From positions 1-24,824 of the IMG/VR virus record IMGVR_UViG_3300034106_002735: DNA of 24,824 bases. One strand, 5' to 3'. Of this stretch, positions 15,113-21,974 are shown piece by piece. The stretch comes from a virus. The translations under genes and the position numbers were made by a program. Within the stretch, counting starts at the first letter, position 1, and every line of letters starts with the position of its first letter. The notes under the pieces are model-generated. The model was not told the origin of the DNA, did not search any database, and saw only the letters and a program-made list of their open reading frames with translations.

Positions 15113-15859
15113 CTATTTTTTATGAGATAACTGATAACTAAATTCTCTCGGCTTATCATTCTCATGCTCCGCGTTCCATAACTGTTGGACCGCTTGGAAC
15201 AATGACCAATCATCCGAGGTGTCATCTTTGGTCACCATCTGCCACCCAGGACCTTGGATGACTCCATTCTTACCATAGGTGCGAGTCTTGGCATTAAGCC
15301 ATAAGATAGCCACGCCATCAATGTCCGGCATGTTATCGGATTGCTTTACTGAATGATTATATAATTCCTTATAGGCTGCCAATTGCAGCCAATAGCTATT
15401 ATATATCCCGTTGCTTGTCTTAATGTCTAAAACATAATTTTTGCCATCAATGGTGCAAATACGATCAAGTGTACCGGCGAACTTTAAATGATTGCTTACA
15501 AAGGTTTGCTCAATCATTGCATGTACCGGCTTATGGTTTACACTAAATTCAACATATCGCTCAAACATATTCCACTCCTCCAAAGAATACTTCGGGCGGT
15601 TGTTATCATCTAATAAGGTACACTCCATCCCGTGATCATAATCTTCGGTTAATTGGTGTACGGTAGATCCCCGGCGCCCGGCGTTATCTCTTATCTCATC
15701 TGCCTTTGAGCCAACCTCCTTCATCCATTGGATAAGGGCAAATGGCTTTGGATAAGCTTCAAGTAAAGTGGTGGCACTTGGGAAATAATTCCCATCTTCA
15801 TCATGGTAAAATCTGCCATCGACAAAAGTTAATTGATTGGTTTTGGTTTTTACTAGCAT
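15113..15859 (-). CDS. PD-(D/E)XK exonuclease (RecB/Cas4-like)
   Basis: The 248-residue product has the RecB-type nuclease signature: GRRGSTVHQL (61-70) with H68, FAGTLDRI (128-135) with D132, VLDIKTS (143-149) with D145 and K147, and QLAAYKELY (159-167) with Q159 and Y163. Together these form a metal-dependent nuclease centre. Phage enzymes of this type process double-strand ends for recombination. It lies in one operon with the SSB-like protein and a second exonuclease, which gives a plausible end-resection set. The start overlaps the preceding small gene by 7 bases. No Fe-S cysteine set as in true Cas4 is seen. Confidence 0.75.
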   Translation of the reverse strand: MLVKTKTNQLTFVDGRFYHDEDGNYFPSATTLLEAYPKPFALIQWMKEVGSKADEIRDNAGRRGSTVHQLTEDYDHGMECTLLDDNNRPKYSLEEWNMFERYVEFSVNHKPVHAMIEQTFVSNHLKFAGTLDRICTIDGKNYVLDIKTSNGIYNSYWLQLAAYKELYNHSVKQSDNMPDIDGVAILWLNAKTRTYGKNGVIQGPGWQMVTKDDTSDDWSLFQAVQQLWNAEHENDKPREFSYQLSHKK

Positions 15860-16041
15860 GTGTATTCTTTAATGGTTTCGGTAATTACTTTGTCTCCGTT
15901 ATTGGCAATGACTGCGGTTGCAATTTGCTCAATCTCTTCAAGGGTTTCGGCCCCTGTAATAAACTTATTATCGACATATAAGAAATATCTCTCAAAATTG
16001 TCGATGATGTTAATCTCTTTGGTAATTTTAATTTTCGGCAT
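15853..16041 (-). CDS. Small hypothetical protein (62 aa)
   Basis: MPKIKITKEINIIDNFERYF begins a protein with two beta strands (FLYVDNKFITGAE) and a helix (TLEEIEQIATAVIANNGD), then a final strand. The compact strand-strand-helix form suggests a small folded domain, but I recognise no family. It lies between the SSB-like and exonuclease genes and overlaps the latter by 7 bases, so it is probably co-translated with it. Confidence 0.5.
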   Translation of the reverse strand: MPKIKITKEINIIDNFERYFLYVDNKFITGAETLEEIEQIATAVIANNGDKVITETIKEYTC

Positions 16042-16106
16042 GTTTTTAATTTTAAATTATAAAAAGTGCCTTTTTGTACGGAAGGCTAACCGCTAACCAA
16101 AACCAA

Positions 16107-16694
16107 CTAAAAAGGTGACTCCTCATCCAATACCAAATCATTATCATTATGCTTGGCAAAAATCTTTAAAGCAGTTTGCTCAAGGAACTCCATCATTGCA
16201 GAATCATCCCATTGCTCCTTACCTTTAACTTTAATCTTCTCCATTTGTGGTAAGCCATTAGGCGCATCCTTTGTGTAAGCCGGCGCAATCTTTGTATCAT
16301 CTTGATACATTGTTATGCCGGTAACTGTTTTGCTTACATCGTTTTTGTCCTTCATGGCCCAAGGCATAAATCTTAAAGGTTCCTCAATGTTAATGTTTGG
16401 CAAAGCTTTTAAAAAGCTTGATGCATATCGACTTGAGTACGGCATTGATACAATATATGTATCTTCGCCATCCTTAAATGTCAATTGCCATTGCTTGCCA
16501 TAGTCATTTTCACGAGTGTTAATGTTTGTAATTAACCCCGTTAAGTCTTTAAAGCGCTCTTCAAAAACAAGTTTACCGGTTTTTGTTACTCGTTCGGTTG
16601 TACGATCATTCGCCGTTTTGAATTGGCGTACTAGGTTTCCATCGGAAACGGAGAGGTAAGTTAAATTTGAACCTCCTAAATTTGATAAAGCCAT
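16107..16694 (-). CDS. Phage single-stranded DNA-binding-like protein
   Basis: A 195-residue protein without close resemblance to bacterial SSB in its body, but with features of phage ssDNA-binding proteins: a beta-rich core (GLITNINTRENDYGKQWQLTFKDGEDTYIVSMPYSS, residues about 53-87) and an acidic C-terminal tip LDEESPF (189-195) like the DDDIPF tail with which SSBs recruit partner proteins. It is the first gene of the minus-strand DNA metabolism operon and next to nuclease genes. It probably coats single-stranded DNA during replication. The core fold assignment is by appearance. Confidence 0.6.
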   Translation of the reverse strand: MALSNLGGSNLTYLSVSDGNLVRQFKTANDRTTERVTKTGKLVFEERFKDLTGLITNINTRENDYGKQWQLTFKDGEDTYIVSMPYSSRYASSFLKALPNINIEEPLRFMPWAMKDKNDVSKTVTGITMYQDDTKIAPAYTKDAPNGLPQMEKIKVKGKEQWDDSAMMEFLEQTALKIFAKHNDNDLVLDEESPF

Positions 16695-16727
16695 GATTTA
16701 AAAATCGTTTGTTTTATAACGACATCA

Positions 16728-16758
16728 CAATAATAATCTTTTTTAATTGAATAAAAAA
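16728..16758 (-). promoter_or_regulatory. Candidate promoter of the minus-strand replication operon
   Basis: On the minus strand TATTATTG (complement of 16728-16735, one mismatch to TAnnTTTG) lies 19 bases below TTTT (complement of 16755-16758), 34 bases before the ATG at 16694. It is back to back with the plus-strand candidate at 16761-16791, around AAAAAAACTTTTTT (16753-16766). Confidence 0.3.
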
Positions 16759-16760
16759 AC

Positions 16761-16791
16761 TTTTTTATTAATTTTTTTTAAATTACATTTG
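16761..16791 (+). promoter_or_regulatory. Candidate divergent plus-strand promoter
   Basis: TACATTTG at 16784-16791 is a perfect TAnnTTTG -7 element, with a T-run (16761-16766) in place of the -33 box 19 bases upstream. Transcription would start near 16797 and reach the first reading frame (16950) after about 150 bases of leader. That long leader contains the hairpin described at 16802-16875. Confidence 0.45.
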
Positions 16792-16801
16792 AGGCATAAA
16801 C

Positions 16802-16875
16802 GAAATACCTCCGCTAATTAACAATAATTAATAATCGTAGTGGGTTATCCTGGATGGGAGCGGGGGTGTTTTTTT
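16802..16875 (+). promoter_or_regulatory. Structured leader with terminator-like hairpin (possible attenuator or small RNA)
   Basis: GAAATACCTCCGCT (16802-16815) pairs with AGCGGGGGTGTTTT (16859-16872) over 14 positions, three of them G-U, and the stem runs into a T-tract ending at 16875. The 43-base loop holds a smaller hairpin (TAATTA 815-820 with TAATTA 825-830 of the 16000 numbering) and a G-rich part unlike the AT-rich surroundings. It starts about 5-10 bases after the inferred transcription start, so it could be an attenuator, a metabolite or protein-sensing leader, or a free small RNA of about 80 bases. Confidence 0.45.
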
Positions 16876-16949
16876 ATAAGGTTTGACCATTTAAAACTAT
16901 TGGATAAAATCGGTAGTGTCCTTAAAAATGGTATCTTAAAACCAATAAC

Positions 16950-17042
16950 ATGAAAATTTTATTTATCATTGCATTCCTAATATTGGTCTGCATATTAATC
17001 AACCTAGAAGAAAACTATGAAAAAAGAAACACGAGGGCGTAA
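16950..17042 (+). CDS. Tiny one-helix membrane peptide (30 aa)
   Basis: ATG at 16950 opens MKILFIIAFLILVCILINLE followed by ENYEKRNTRA. A single hydrophobic helix (residues 2-19) and a charged tail fit a small membrane peptide. It is the first frame after the structured leader and overlaps the next gene by 26 bases. It could equally be a leader peptide coupling translation to the regulator that follows. Confidence 0.4.
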   Translation: MKILFIIAFLILVCILINLEENYEKRNTRA

Positions 17043-17175
17043 GCCACTCCCCGAAAAGGAAAAGAAAAAAGCTTTGACCATAATGGTAAAAAGCAAATTT
17101 TTAAACGAAGCAAAAAAAGAACTTAAAGAAATTGAGAGAATCTATTCTGCAAAGCAAAGTCATCCGGCACTTTGA
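17017..17175 (+). CDS. Small ribbon-helix-helix-like DNA-binding protein
   Basis: The 52-residue protein reads MKKETRGRKPLPEKEKKKAL, then TIMVKSKFLNEAKKELKEIERIYS. The start RGRKPLPEKEKKK with an AT-hook-like GRKP is a very common N-terminus of Bacteroidota ribbon-helix-helix regulators, and LTIMVKSKFLNEAKKELKEI would be the beta strand and first helix. It is short for a full RHH dimer unit, so a truncated or minimal version is possible. It overlaps the VRR-NUC gene by 44 bases in another frame. It is a candidate binder of the TGTACTCG sites near 20 kb. Confidence 0.5.
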   Translation: MKKETRGRKPLPEKEKKKALTIMVKSKFLNEAKKELKEIERIYSAKQSHPAL

Positions 17176-17395
17176 GTTGATCGGTTGGTATGTCGTAAAG
17201 ATAATACAATGCAATAAAAATGGCATGCCCGACCTAATGATCCTCAAGGATGGTAAGACTTTCTTTATAGAATGCAAGGCCGAGAAAGGCCGGCTTTCGG
17301 AATTACAAAAGTATAGACATGAACAACTTGAAGAGCAAGGATTTCGTGTTTACACTATTTACAAAATGGATGAGATTAAATTTATAACCAAATGA
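17132..17395 (+). CDS. VRR-NUC domain nuclease
   Basis: The 87-residue protein is a stand-alone VRR-NUC (PD-(D/E)XK superfamily) domain. It shows RESILQSKVIRHFELIGWYV, then GMPDLMIL (31-38) with D34, FFIECKAEKGRLSELQ (44-59) with the catalytic E47-x-K49, Q59, and a final GFRVYTIY. Phage and prophage VRR-NUC proteins are thought to act as structure-specific nucleases in replication or resolution. The only usable start is TTG at 17132: a stop lies 30 bases upstream in frame, and the domain needs this N-terminus. It ends overlapping the primase start by 4 bases (ATGA). Confidence 0.82.
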   Translation: MRESILQSKVIRHFELIGWYVVKIIQCNKNGMPDLMILKDGKTFFIECKAEKGRLSELQKYRHEQLEEQGFRVYTIYKMDEIKFITK

Positions 17396-19866
17396 TTAAA
17401 GCAGCCAACTACTATGCAAATCAAGGTTTCTCCGTTATCCCAATAGGCGATAATAAGAGAGCAATTTTCCCTTGGACCGAGTTCCAATCCAAAATAATGG
17501 ATGCGGCAACAATGAAGGCCCAATTTTCTAACACCAGGTCAAACAACATTGCCATCATCGGTGGCGCAGTCTCCGGAGGATTAGAGATAATTGATGTTGA
17601 CTTAAAGTATGATGTAAGCGGTACATTATGGGAGCGCCTTAAATTGGAACTTGGAGACTTAATGGAGCTTTTATATGTGGTGCGCACCAAATCCGGTGGC
17701 TATCATTTATATTACAGGTCCGAAGAGATTGAAGGCAATCAAAAGCTTGCCATGCGCCATGCAACAAAAGAGGAACTTAAAGAGACACCACACGCAAAAG
17801 AGATAGTGTTAATAGAGACACGCGGTGAGGGAGGATATGTGCTTGCACCTCCATCCGAAGGGTACACCAAAGAAAAGGACTTTGTAATAAATGTTATAAC
17901 ATTAGAGCAAAGGGAATCCATCCTATCAATATGCAGATCATTCAATGAAGTAGTTAAAGAGGTGCGCCAACAAGTTATAACTGAAACTGATAACTTTCAA
18001 CTAACACCTTGGGATGATTATAATAATAAGTGCGATGTAGTGGCATTACTTGAAAAGCACGGTTGGACTTGGATTGAGCGTAAAGGTGAGCGTGATTACT
18101 TAAAGCGCCCAGGCAAAACCGATTCGCATATCTCGGCCGATTATCATCAAGGCCTTGGACTGTTTAAAGTATTCTCAACATCAACCGAGTTTGAGACAGG
18201 CAAAGGATACAAGCCGTTCGCTATTTATACTATCTTGGAACATGGTTCAAACTTCTCTAATGCTGCAAAGCAATTGTCTCAAGATGGATTTGGTGAGCAA
18301 AAGAATCGTATCTCATCAAATATTAAAAGAGACTTCCTTAAGAAAAAAGAGGAAGGGCTTGATAATAAAAATATTGCCGCCTACCTTTCACAAAAGCATA
18401 ACCTAGATGTAACCAAAACCGAGGACCTAATAAAAGATATTGAGAGCGGTAACGGAGAGAGCATCCTTACATTTTGGAATGTAAATGATAAAGGTATTGT
18501 CACCATTGATCGGTCCAAGTTCCTTTCCTTTCTATCAAGCAATGGAGGGTTTTACATTTATTATTATGACAATAAGCTTAATTATAAATTGGTCCGCGTT
18601 GAAGATGGCTTTGTATCGGAGACAAACATGGAGCAAATTAAAAAATTCCTTAACTCATATATTGACTCACTACCATCCAACTTTGATGGCACCAACCCAT
18701 CCAAGCTCCGCGAGATAATATATAAGGGAGCCGATGCATATTTTAATAAAGGGTTGTTTGAGTTTATGCAGAATATTAAACTTAACTTCCTTAAGCACAC
18801 CAAGACCGCTGCATATTATCCTTTTAAAAATGGAGTGGTCCGCATCACTAAAAATAAAAAGGAACTAATTAAGTACGGGGATTTGGGCGTACATGTTTGG
18901 AAGGATCAAGTAATTGATTTTAATATTGACATTGAACAAGATATCGACTTTGAATATGTGCAATACACTAAATTTATTGATAAGGTTTGTAATGGTGACA
19001 CCGAGCGCATAGCTTATGCCATTAGTTTAATTGGTTACTTACTCCATACTTACAAGGATCCGACCAAATCATTTGCCGTGATACTTGCAGAAGAGACCGA
19101 AGATGAGGCCCAAGGTGGTGGCGCCGGTAAAGGTATTTTCTTTAAGGCTATTGGTAAATTAATTAACCTGGTGTCAATTGATGGTAAGAACTTTAAGCTT
19201 GATAAGTCATTTGCATTTCAACGCGTTGAGTTATCCACTCAATTAATTATCATTGAGGATTGCCGTAAGAATTTAGACTTTGAGGGATTTTATTCCAAGA
19301 TTACCGAAGGGGTGACAGTTGAAAAGAAAAACAAAGATGAGCTTTACATCGATTACAATAATGCTCCCAAGTTTGGATTTACTACTAATTACACGATCAA
19401 TTATAGTGGTGGTCACGGCAAGAGAAGAGTAAAAGTGATTGAGTTCGGTTCGTTCTTTAACCATAAGAATTCACCACTTGATTTCTTTGGCAATACTTTG
19501 TTTAATGATTGGGATCAAGATGAATGGAATCGCTTCTATAATTTTATGATTGAATCAGTTCAAATATATCTTGAGAGCGGTATTCCTGTTATCGAGAATA
19601 GCGACTCAATCAATCGTAAGAATGTAAAACTTAATTTTGGTGAGGACTTTCTGGCTTATTATGATGATATTGTTCGTGACAAATGGTTTGAGTTTGGCTC
19701 GGAATATATATCATTTTGTAATATTAATGACTTTGATAAAAAGGATTACTCACAAATAAGGTTTAAAAAAGGACTTCATATGTCCTCGGATATCTTTGGA
19801 ATCAAATTAGAAACCCGCCGAAATAGGCAAAACAATAACAAACATGAGTTTAAAATCTTATCTTGA
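17392..19866 (+). CDS. Bifunctional primase-polymerase / D5-like helicase
   Basis: The 824-residue protein has an N-terminal Prim-Pol domain: FSVIPIGDNKRAIFPW, the metal-binding IIDVD (66-70, D68 and D70), SGGYHLYY (101-108, with H105) and ETRGEGGYVLAPPS. After a linker, the C-terminal half is a D5/P4-type AAA+ helicase: Walker A-like QGGGAGKG (574-581) with K580 followed by Gly instead of Ser/Thr, and Walker B LIIIED (618-623). The segment KFGFTTNYT suggests the sensor motif. Such proteins prime and unwind at the phage origin. The gene directly precedes the iteron cluster, which fits an initiator. It follows the VRR-NUC gene with a 4-base overlap. Confidence 0.82.
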   Translation: MIKAANYYANQGFSVIPIGDNKRAIFPWTEFQSKIMDAATMKAQFSNTRSNNIAIIGGAVSGGLEIIDVDLKYDVSGTLWERLKLELGDLMELLYVVRTKSGGYHLYYRSEEIEGNQKLAMRHATKEELKETPHAKEIVLIETRGEGGYVLAPPSEGYTKEKDFVINVITLEQRESILSICRSFNEVVKEVRQQVITETDNFQLTPWDDYNNKCDVVALLEKHGWTWIERKGERDYLKRPGKTDSHISADYHQGLGLFKVFSTSTEFETGKGYKPFAIYTILEHGSNFSNAAKQLSQDGFGEQKNRISSNIKRDFLKKKEEGLDNKNIAAYLSQKHNLDVTKTEDLIKDIESGNGESILTFWNVNDKGIVTIDRSKFLSFLSSNGGFYIYYYDNKLNYKLVRVEDGFVSETNMEQIKKFLNSYIDSLPSNFDGTNPSKLREIIYKGADAYFNKGLFEFMQNIKLNFLKHTKTAAYYPFKNGVVRITKNKKELIKYGDLGVHVWKDQVIDFNIDIEQDIDFEYVQYTKFIDKVCNGDTERIAYAISLIGYLLHTYKDPTKSFAVILAEETEDEAQGGGAGKGIFFKAIGKLINLVSIDGKNFKLDKSFAFQRVELSTQLIIIEDCRKNLDFEGFYSKITEGVTVEKKNKDELYIDYNNAPKFGFTTNYTINYSGGHGKRRVKVIEFGSFFNHKNSPLDFFGNTLFNDWDQDEWNRFYNFMIESVQIYLESGIPVIENSDSINRKNVKLNFGEDFLAYYDDIVRDKWFEFGSEYISFCNINDFDKKDYSQIRFKKGLHMSSDIFGIKLETRRNRQNNNKHEFKILS

Positions 19867-19978
19867 TCCGGTAAAAGCATTTGACAAATGGATAATTGCT
19901 AATCCAAAAGGCGGTATATTTGTGTGGAAAGGCATCAAATTGGAGGTAAAACCTAAAAATGTACTCGGTTGTACTTGA
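19844..19978 (+). CDS. Small hypothetical protein overlapping the primase end (44 aa)
   Basis: ATG at 19844 opens MSLKSYLDPVKAFDKWIIAN followed by PKGGIFVWKGIKLEVKPKNVLGCT, in a frame that overlaps the primase gene by 23 bases. The composition (aromatic residues, balanced charge, likely helix then two strands) is protein-like. Its last codons include the first TGTACTCG/TGTACTTG sites, so its stop lies within the iteron cluster. I recognise no family. Confidence 0.35.
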   Translation: MSLKSYLDPVKAFDKWIIANPKGGIFVWKGIKLEVKPKNVLGCT

Positions 19979-20208
19979 TTTGTACTCGATTTGAGCTATG
20001 TTTTAATACACATAACTGATTGATAATTAACTAATTAAAAAAAATGTACTCGATGTACTCGCTTTTATTAAATATTTCCTTGACCTCTTCTTTTTTTTTA
20101 TTTTTTATTATAATAGTCCAATTTATTATAGGTAAATCGAGTACACGAGTACAAAACACTCACAACTAATTAATAGTCAATATGTTAAGCAAAAAAAAAC
20201 CGAGTACA
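19960..20208 (+). repeat. Iteron cluster TGTACTCG, candidate origin or operator
   Basis: Eight copies of an 8-base element lie within 250 bases. Direct copies: 19960-19967, 19970-19977 (TGTACTTG variant), 19981-19988, 20045-20052 and 20054-20061. Inverted copies (CGAGTACA): 20138-20145, 20146-20153 and 20201-20208. Most continue as TGTACTCGAT. Spacings of 10, 11, 9 and 8 bases within groups put neighbours about one helical turn apart. Between the two orientations (20062-20137) is an AT-rich core with a pyrimidine tract and TATTATAATAG-like text. The site follows the replication initiator gene and reaches into the first codons of the sigma-like gene. This is the architecture of an iteron origin, or of an operator controlling that gene. 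Confidence 0.75.
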
Positions 20209-20724
20209 TGTAATGAAATCATTGAATATGTGTATTTGAATCCACAAATTGACCAATTGATTAAATCAGTACGGCCTAGCGATTTACAAGATGATTTGAG
20301 ACAGGAACTAGCACTTGCCTTGTTGAGCATCCATTGCGATAAGATAACCGAAATTTGGGCCTCTAATGGCTTAATAGGATTCTCAATTAAGATTATTACT
20401 AATATGGCATTTAGCTCAACATCCCAATTCTATAAAAAGTTTCGTAAGAATGATTATGATAAAGCTATTAACTATTTAAAATCTCAACTTAAATTACCCG
20501 AATTAAATCCTAAATTTGCAAAGGTTGCTAATGCTCGCCTGGTAGCAAAGTTTGCCGAGGATGAGATGCAAGCTCATGAAGCAATACTTTTTAACAAATA
20601 TGTTGAAGTAAGATCATGTAAAAAAGTAGCGGACCATTATAACATACCGGAGAAACATGTAAAGGATATAATTAGGAAAACAAAACTTGAGTTAAAAAAT
20701 CTTTGCTTAAATAAAATATTTTAA
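20182..20724 (+). CDS. Sigma-70-like helix-turn-helix protein
   Basis: A 180-residue helical protein. The region PSDLQDDLRQELALALLSI (residues 33-51) resembles the start of sigma region 2 (D-L-x-Q-E), and the C-terminus EAILFNKYVEVRSCKKVADHYNIPEKHVKDIIRKTKLEL is a sigma region 4-like helix-turn-helix (residues about 132-172). The core-binding part of region 2 is poorly kept, so it may be a divergent phage sigma factor, or a DNA-binding regulator using the same fold. An inverted TGTACTCG element overlaps codons 7-9 and others lie just upstream, which suggests autoregulation or control by the replication protein. The next gene starts 1 base after its stop. Confidence 0.5.
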   Translation: MLSKKKPSTCNEIIEYVYLNPQIDQLIKSVRPSDLQDDLRQELALALLSIHCDKITEIWASNGLIGFSIKIITNMAFSSTSQFYKKFRKNDYDKAINYLKSQLKLPELNPKFAKVANARLVAKFAEDEMQAHEAILFNKYVEVRSCKKVADHYNIPEKHVKDIIRKTKLELKNLCLNKIF

Positions 20725-20725
20725 T

Positions 20726-21067
20726 ATGAAAACAGCAATGCAAGAGTTAAAAGATAAAATTCAAACTGCAATAGGAGATTTTAATGGTCAACTAACAAAC
20801 TATAATGCAGGTTGGAAGCAATGTCTTATTACTATTCAAAATCAAATTGATGATGAATTACTTGAAAAAGAAAAAGAGCAGATAATGAATGCTTATTGTG
20901 ATGGTGCTAAAGGTGGAGCAAATGGAAATAAAGGTCAACACGACTTTGGGTGGGTATCTAGATATACAAGAAAAAAATACTACAACCAAAAGTATAACCA
21001 AAAGCAAAACATCATTGACATTATTAAAGCTGATGAAGATGATGATTTATACAACCAAATTAATTAA
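20726..21067 (+). CDS. Small phage protein, unknown (113 aa)
   Basis: MKTAMQELKDKIQTAIGDFN begins an N-terminal helix; the middle LLEKEKEQIMNAYCDGAKGG and the ending with YYNQKYNQKQ form a pattern (EKEQIxxAYxDG ... YYNxxY) that I recall from many uncharacterised proteins of Bacteroidota phages. It has no catalytic motif or membrane segment. It begins one base after the sigma-like gene stop, in the same transcript. Role unknown. Confidence 0.55.
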   Translation: MKTAMQELKDKIQTAIGDFNGQLTNYNAGWKQCLITIQNQIDDELLEKEKEQIMNAYCDGAKGGANGNKGQHDFGWVSRYTRKKYYNQKYNQKQNIIDIIKADEDDDLYNQIN

Positions 21068-21068
21068 T

Positions 21069-21305
21069 ATGATTACAGTACTTGCAGCGTTTTTCTTTGC
21101 TTATTATTTTGTTAATGTGGCAAAAATACCTTACATTATAAAAAAGATATGGGGCATCCCATTTGAAAAAAGGATGAAGCCATTTGATTGTGCGACATGC
21201 TTAAGTGTGTGGTGTGCGGTGATACTATTTTTTTTACCAATCTATGTTAGTACCTTTATTGCAATAATATTTGGAGCCGGGTTCCTAGGACAAAAAATTA
21301 AATGA
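21069..21305 (+). CDS. Membrane protein with CxxC motif (DUF1360-like)
   Basis: The 78-residue protein is taken from ATG 21069, one base after the previous stop; the longer frame from 20889 would overlap the preceding gene by 180 bases. Helices at about residues 2-18 (ITVLAAFFFAYYFVNVA) and 47-74 (two possible spans) flank the loop KPFDCATCLSVW (residues 37-48), a Cys-x-x-Cys followed by Leu-x-x-Trp, as in small phage membrane proteins related to DUF1360. Topology and role are unknown. Confidence 0.55.
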   Translation: MITVLAAFFFAYYFVNVAKIPYIIKKIWGIPFEKRMKPFDCATCLSVWCAVILFFLPIYVSTFIAIIFGAGFLGQKIK

Positions 21306-21306
21306 T

Positions 21307-21513
21307 ATGACACCAAAAGAAAAGGCAAAAGAATTAAAAGAGTTATTTACATTTAATTGTAGAGAGTGTGATAATTCTAAAATATCAGCATTAATAGCAG
21401 TAAATGAGATATTAGAATCATTAGGATATAAAAAATTAAGTGATTCACCATACACAACATTAGAAGCAAGGCAATATTATGTGCAAGTAAAACAAGAGAT
21501 AGAAAAATTATAA
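21307..21513 (+). CDS. Small helical protein, copy 1 of tandem pair (68 aa)
   Basis: MTPKEKAKELKELFTFNCRE opens a helical protein with the core ISALIAVNEILESLGYKK and the ending YYVQVKQEIEKL. Proteins starting MTPKEKAxELxxxF, with cAlIAVxEI in the middle and a final W/Y-x-x-VKxEIExL, are frequent and uncharacterised in Bacteroidota phages. It is directly followed by a related gene at 21515, with matching ends, so the two form a tandem duplicate. Copy 1 has CRECDNSK in place of the RLVIKQCA part of copy 2. Confidence 0.6.
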   Translation: MTPKEKAKELKELFTFNCRECDNSKISALIAVNEILESLGYKKLSDSPYTTLEARQYYVQVKQEIEKL

Positions 21514-21514
21514 T

Positions 21515-21736
21515 ATGACACCAAAAGAAAAAGCATTAGAATTATTTGATAAATATTGGACACTTATAGCTTATAAAATAGAAGGAAGCGTTGGTCGTTT
21601 AGTAATTAAACAATGTGCATTAATAGCAGTAAATGAGATATTAGATTCAAATCCAAATTATCCTAAATTTAAAGAAAACGAAGGAACACCAATTAGATAT
21701 TGGGAAGTTGTTAAACAAGAGATAGAAAAATTATAA
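21515..21736 (+). CDS. Small helical protein, copy 2 of tandem pair (73 aa)
   Basis: A paralogue of the gene at 21307: it shares MTPKEKA, the core ALIAVNEIL and the C-terminal VKQEIEKL, with an intervening TLIAYKIEGSVGRLVIKQCA and GTPIRYWEVV. It is the more typical member, since KQCALIAVNEI and RYWxxVKQEIEKL are the common version. It starts one base after copy 1. No function is known. Confidence 0.6.
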   Translation: MTPKEKALELFDKYWTLIAYKIEGSVGRLVIKQCALIAVNEILDSNPNYPKFKENEGTPIRYWEVVKQEIEKL

Positions 21737-21737
21737 T

Positions 21738-21974
21738 ATGCTACCAATAAAGATTCCAATCATATGTCATGATGATGTATCAAAGCAGATGAAGGACATG
21801 GGCATTGAAACGGACTTTGCAGAATTGAAGCGGACATACTTTGTAATATTTTATATTGACTACATGGCGCAGTTGTTTAAGAATGGTATTGAATACACGG
21901 AGGTTGTTGTTGATAATAACAGTTATGTAAGTGACATGAAGATTGATGATATACTTAATTTAATAAAGCAATAA
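21738..21974 (+). CDS. Small hypothetical protein (78 aa)
   Basis: MLPIKIPIICHDDVSKQMKD begins a soluble alpha/beta protein with FAELKRTYFVIFYIDYMAQL in the middle and a C-terminal helix (MKIDDILNLIKQ). I see no known motif. The stop shares an A with the start of the glycosyltransferase gene (TAATG), so it is probably coupled to the glycan module and could be an accessory of it. Confidence 0.5.
   Translation: MLPIKIPIICHDDVSKQMKDMGIETDFAELKRTYFVIFYIDYMAQLFKNGIEYTEVVVDNNSYVSDMKIDDILNLIKQ

Noticed and set aside
15853-16096. Plus-strand frames opposite the 15853-16041 gene
   Set aside because: They run antisense to a well-packed operon gene and look like shadows without any motif.
19229-19238. 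DnaA-box-like TTATCCACT
   Set aside because: A single copy with one mismatch inside the primase gene, with no cluster; expected by chance.
19915-19922. TATATTTG as a promoter for the sigma-like gene
   Set aside because: It lies within a likely coding frame, 260 bases before that gene, with TTG only 16 bases upstream; too weak to annotate.
19960-20208. CRISPR-like repeats
   Set aside because: The repeat unit is only 8 bases, occurs in both orientations and has irregular spacing with no uniform spacers, so iterons fit and CRISPR does not.
20889-21305. A longer, 138-residue version of the CxxC membrane protein
   Set aside because: It would overlap the gene at 20726 by 180 bases, and the extra N-terminus (Lys/Thr-rich) is the shadow of that gene. 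ATG 21069 gives a clean membrane protein.
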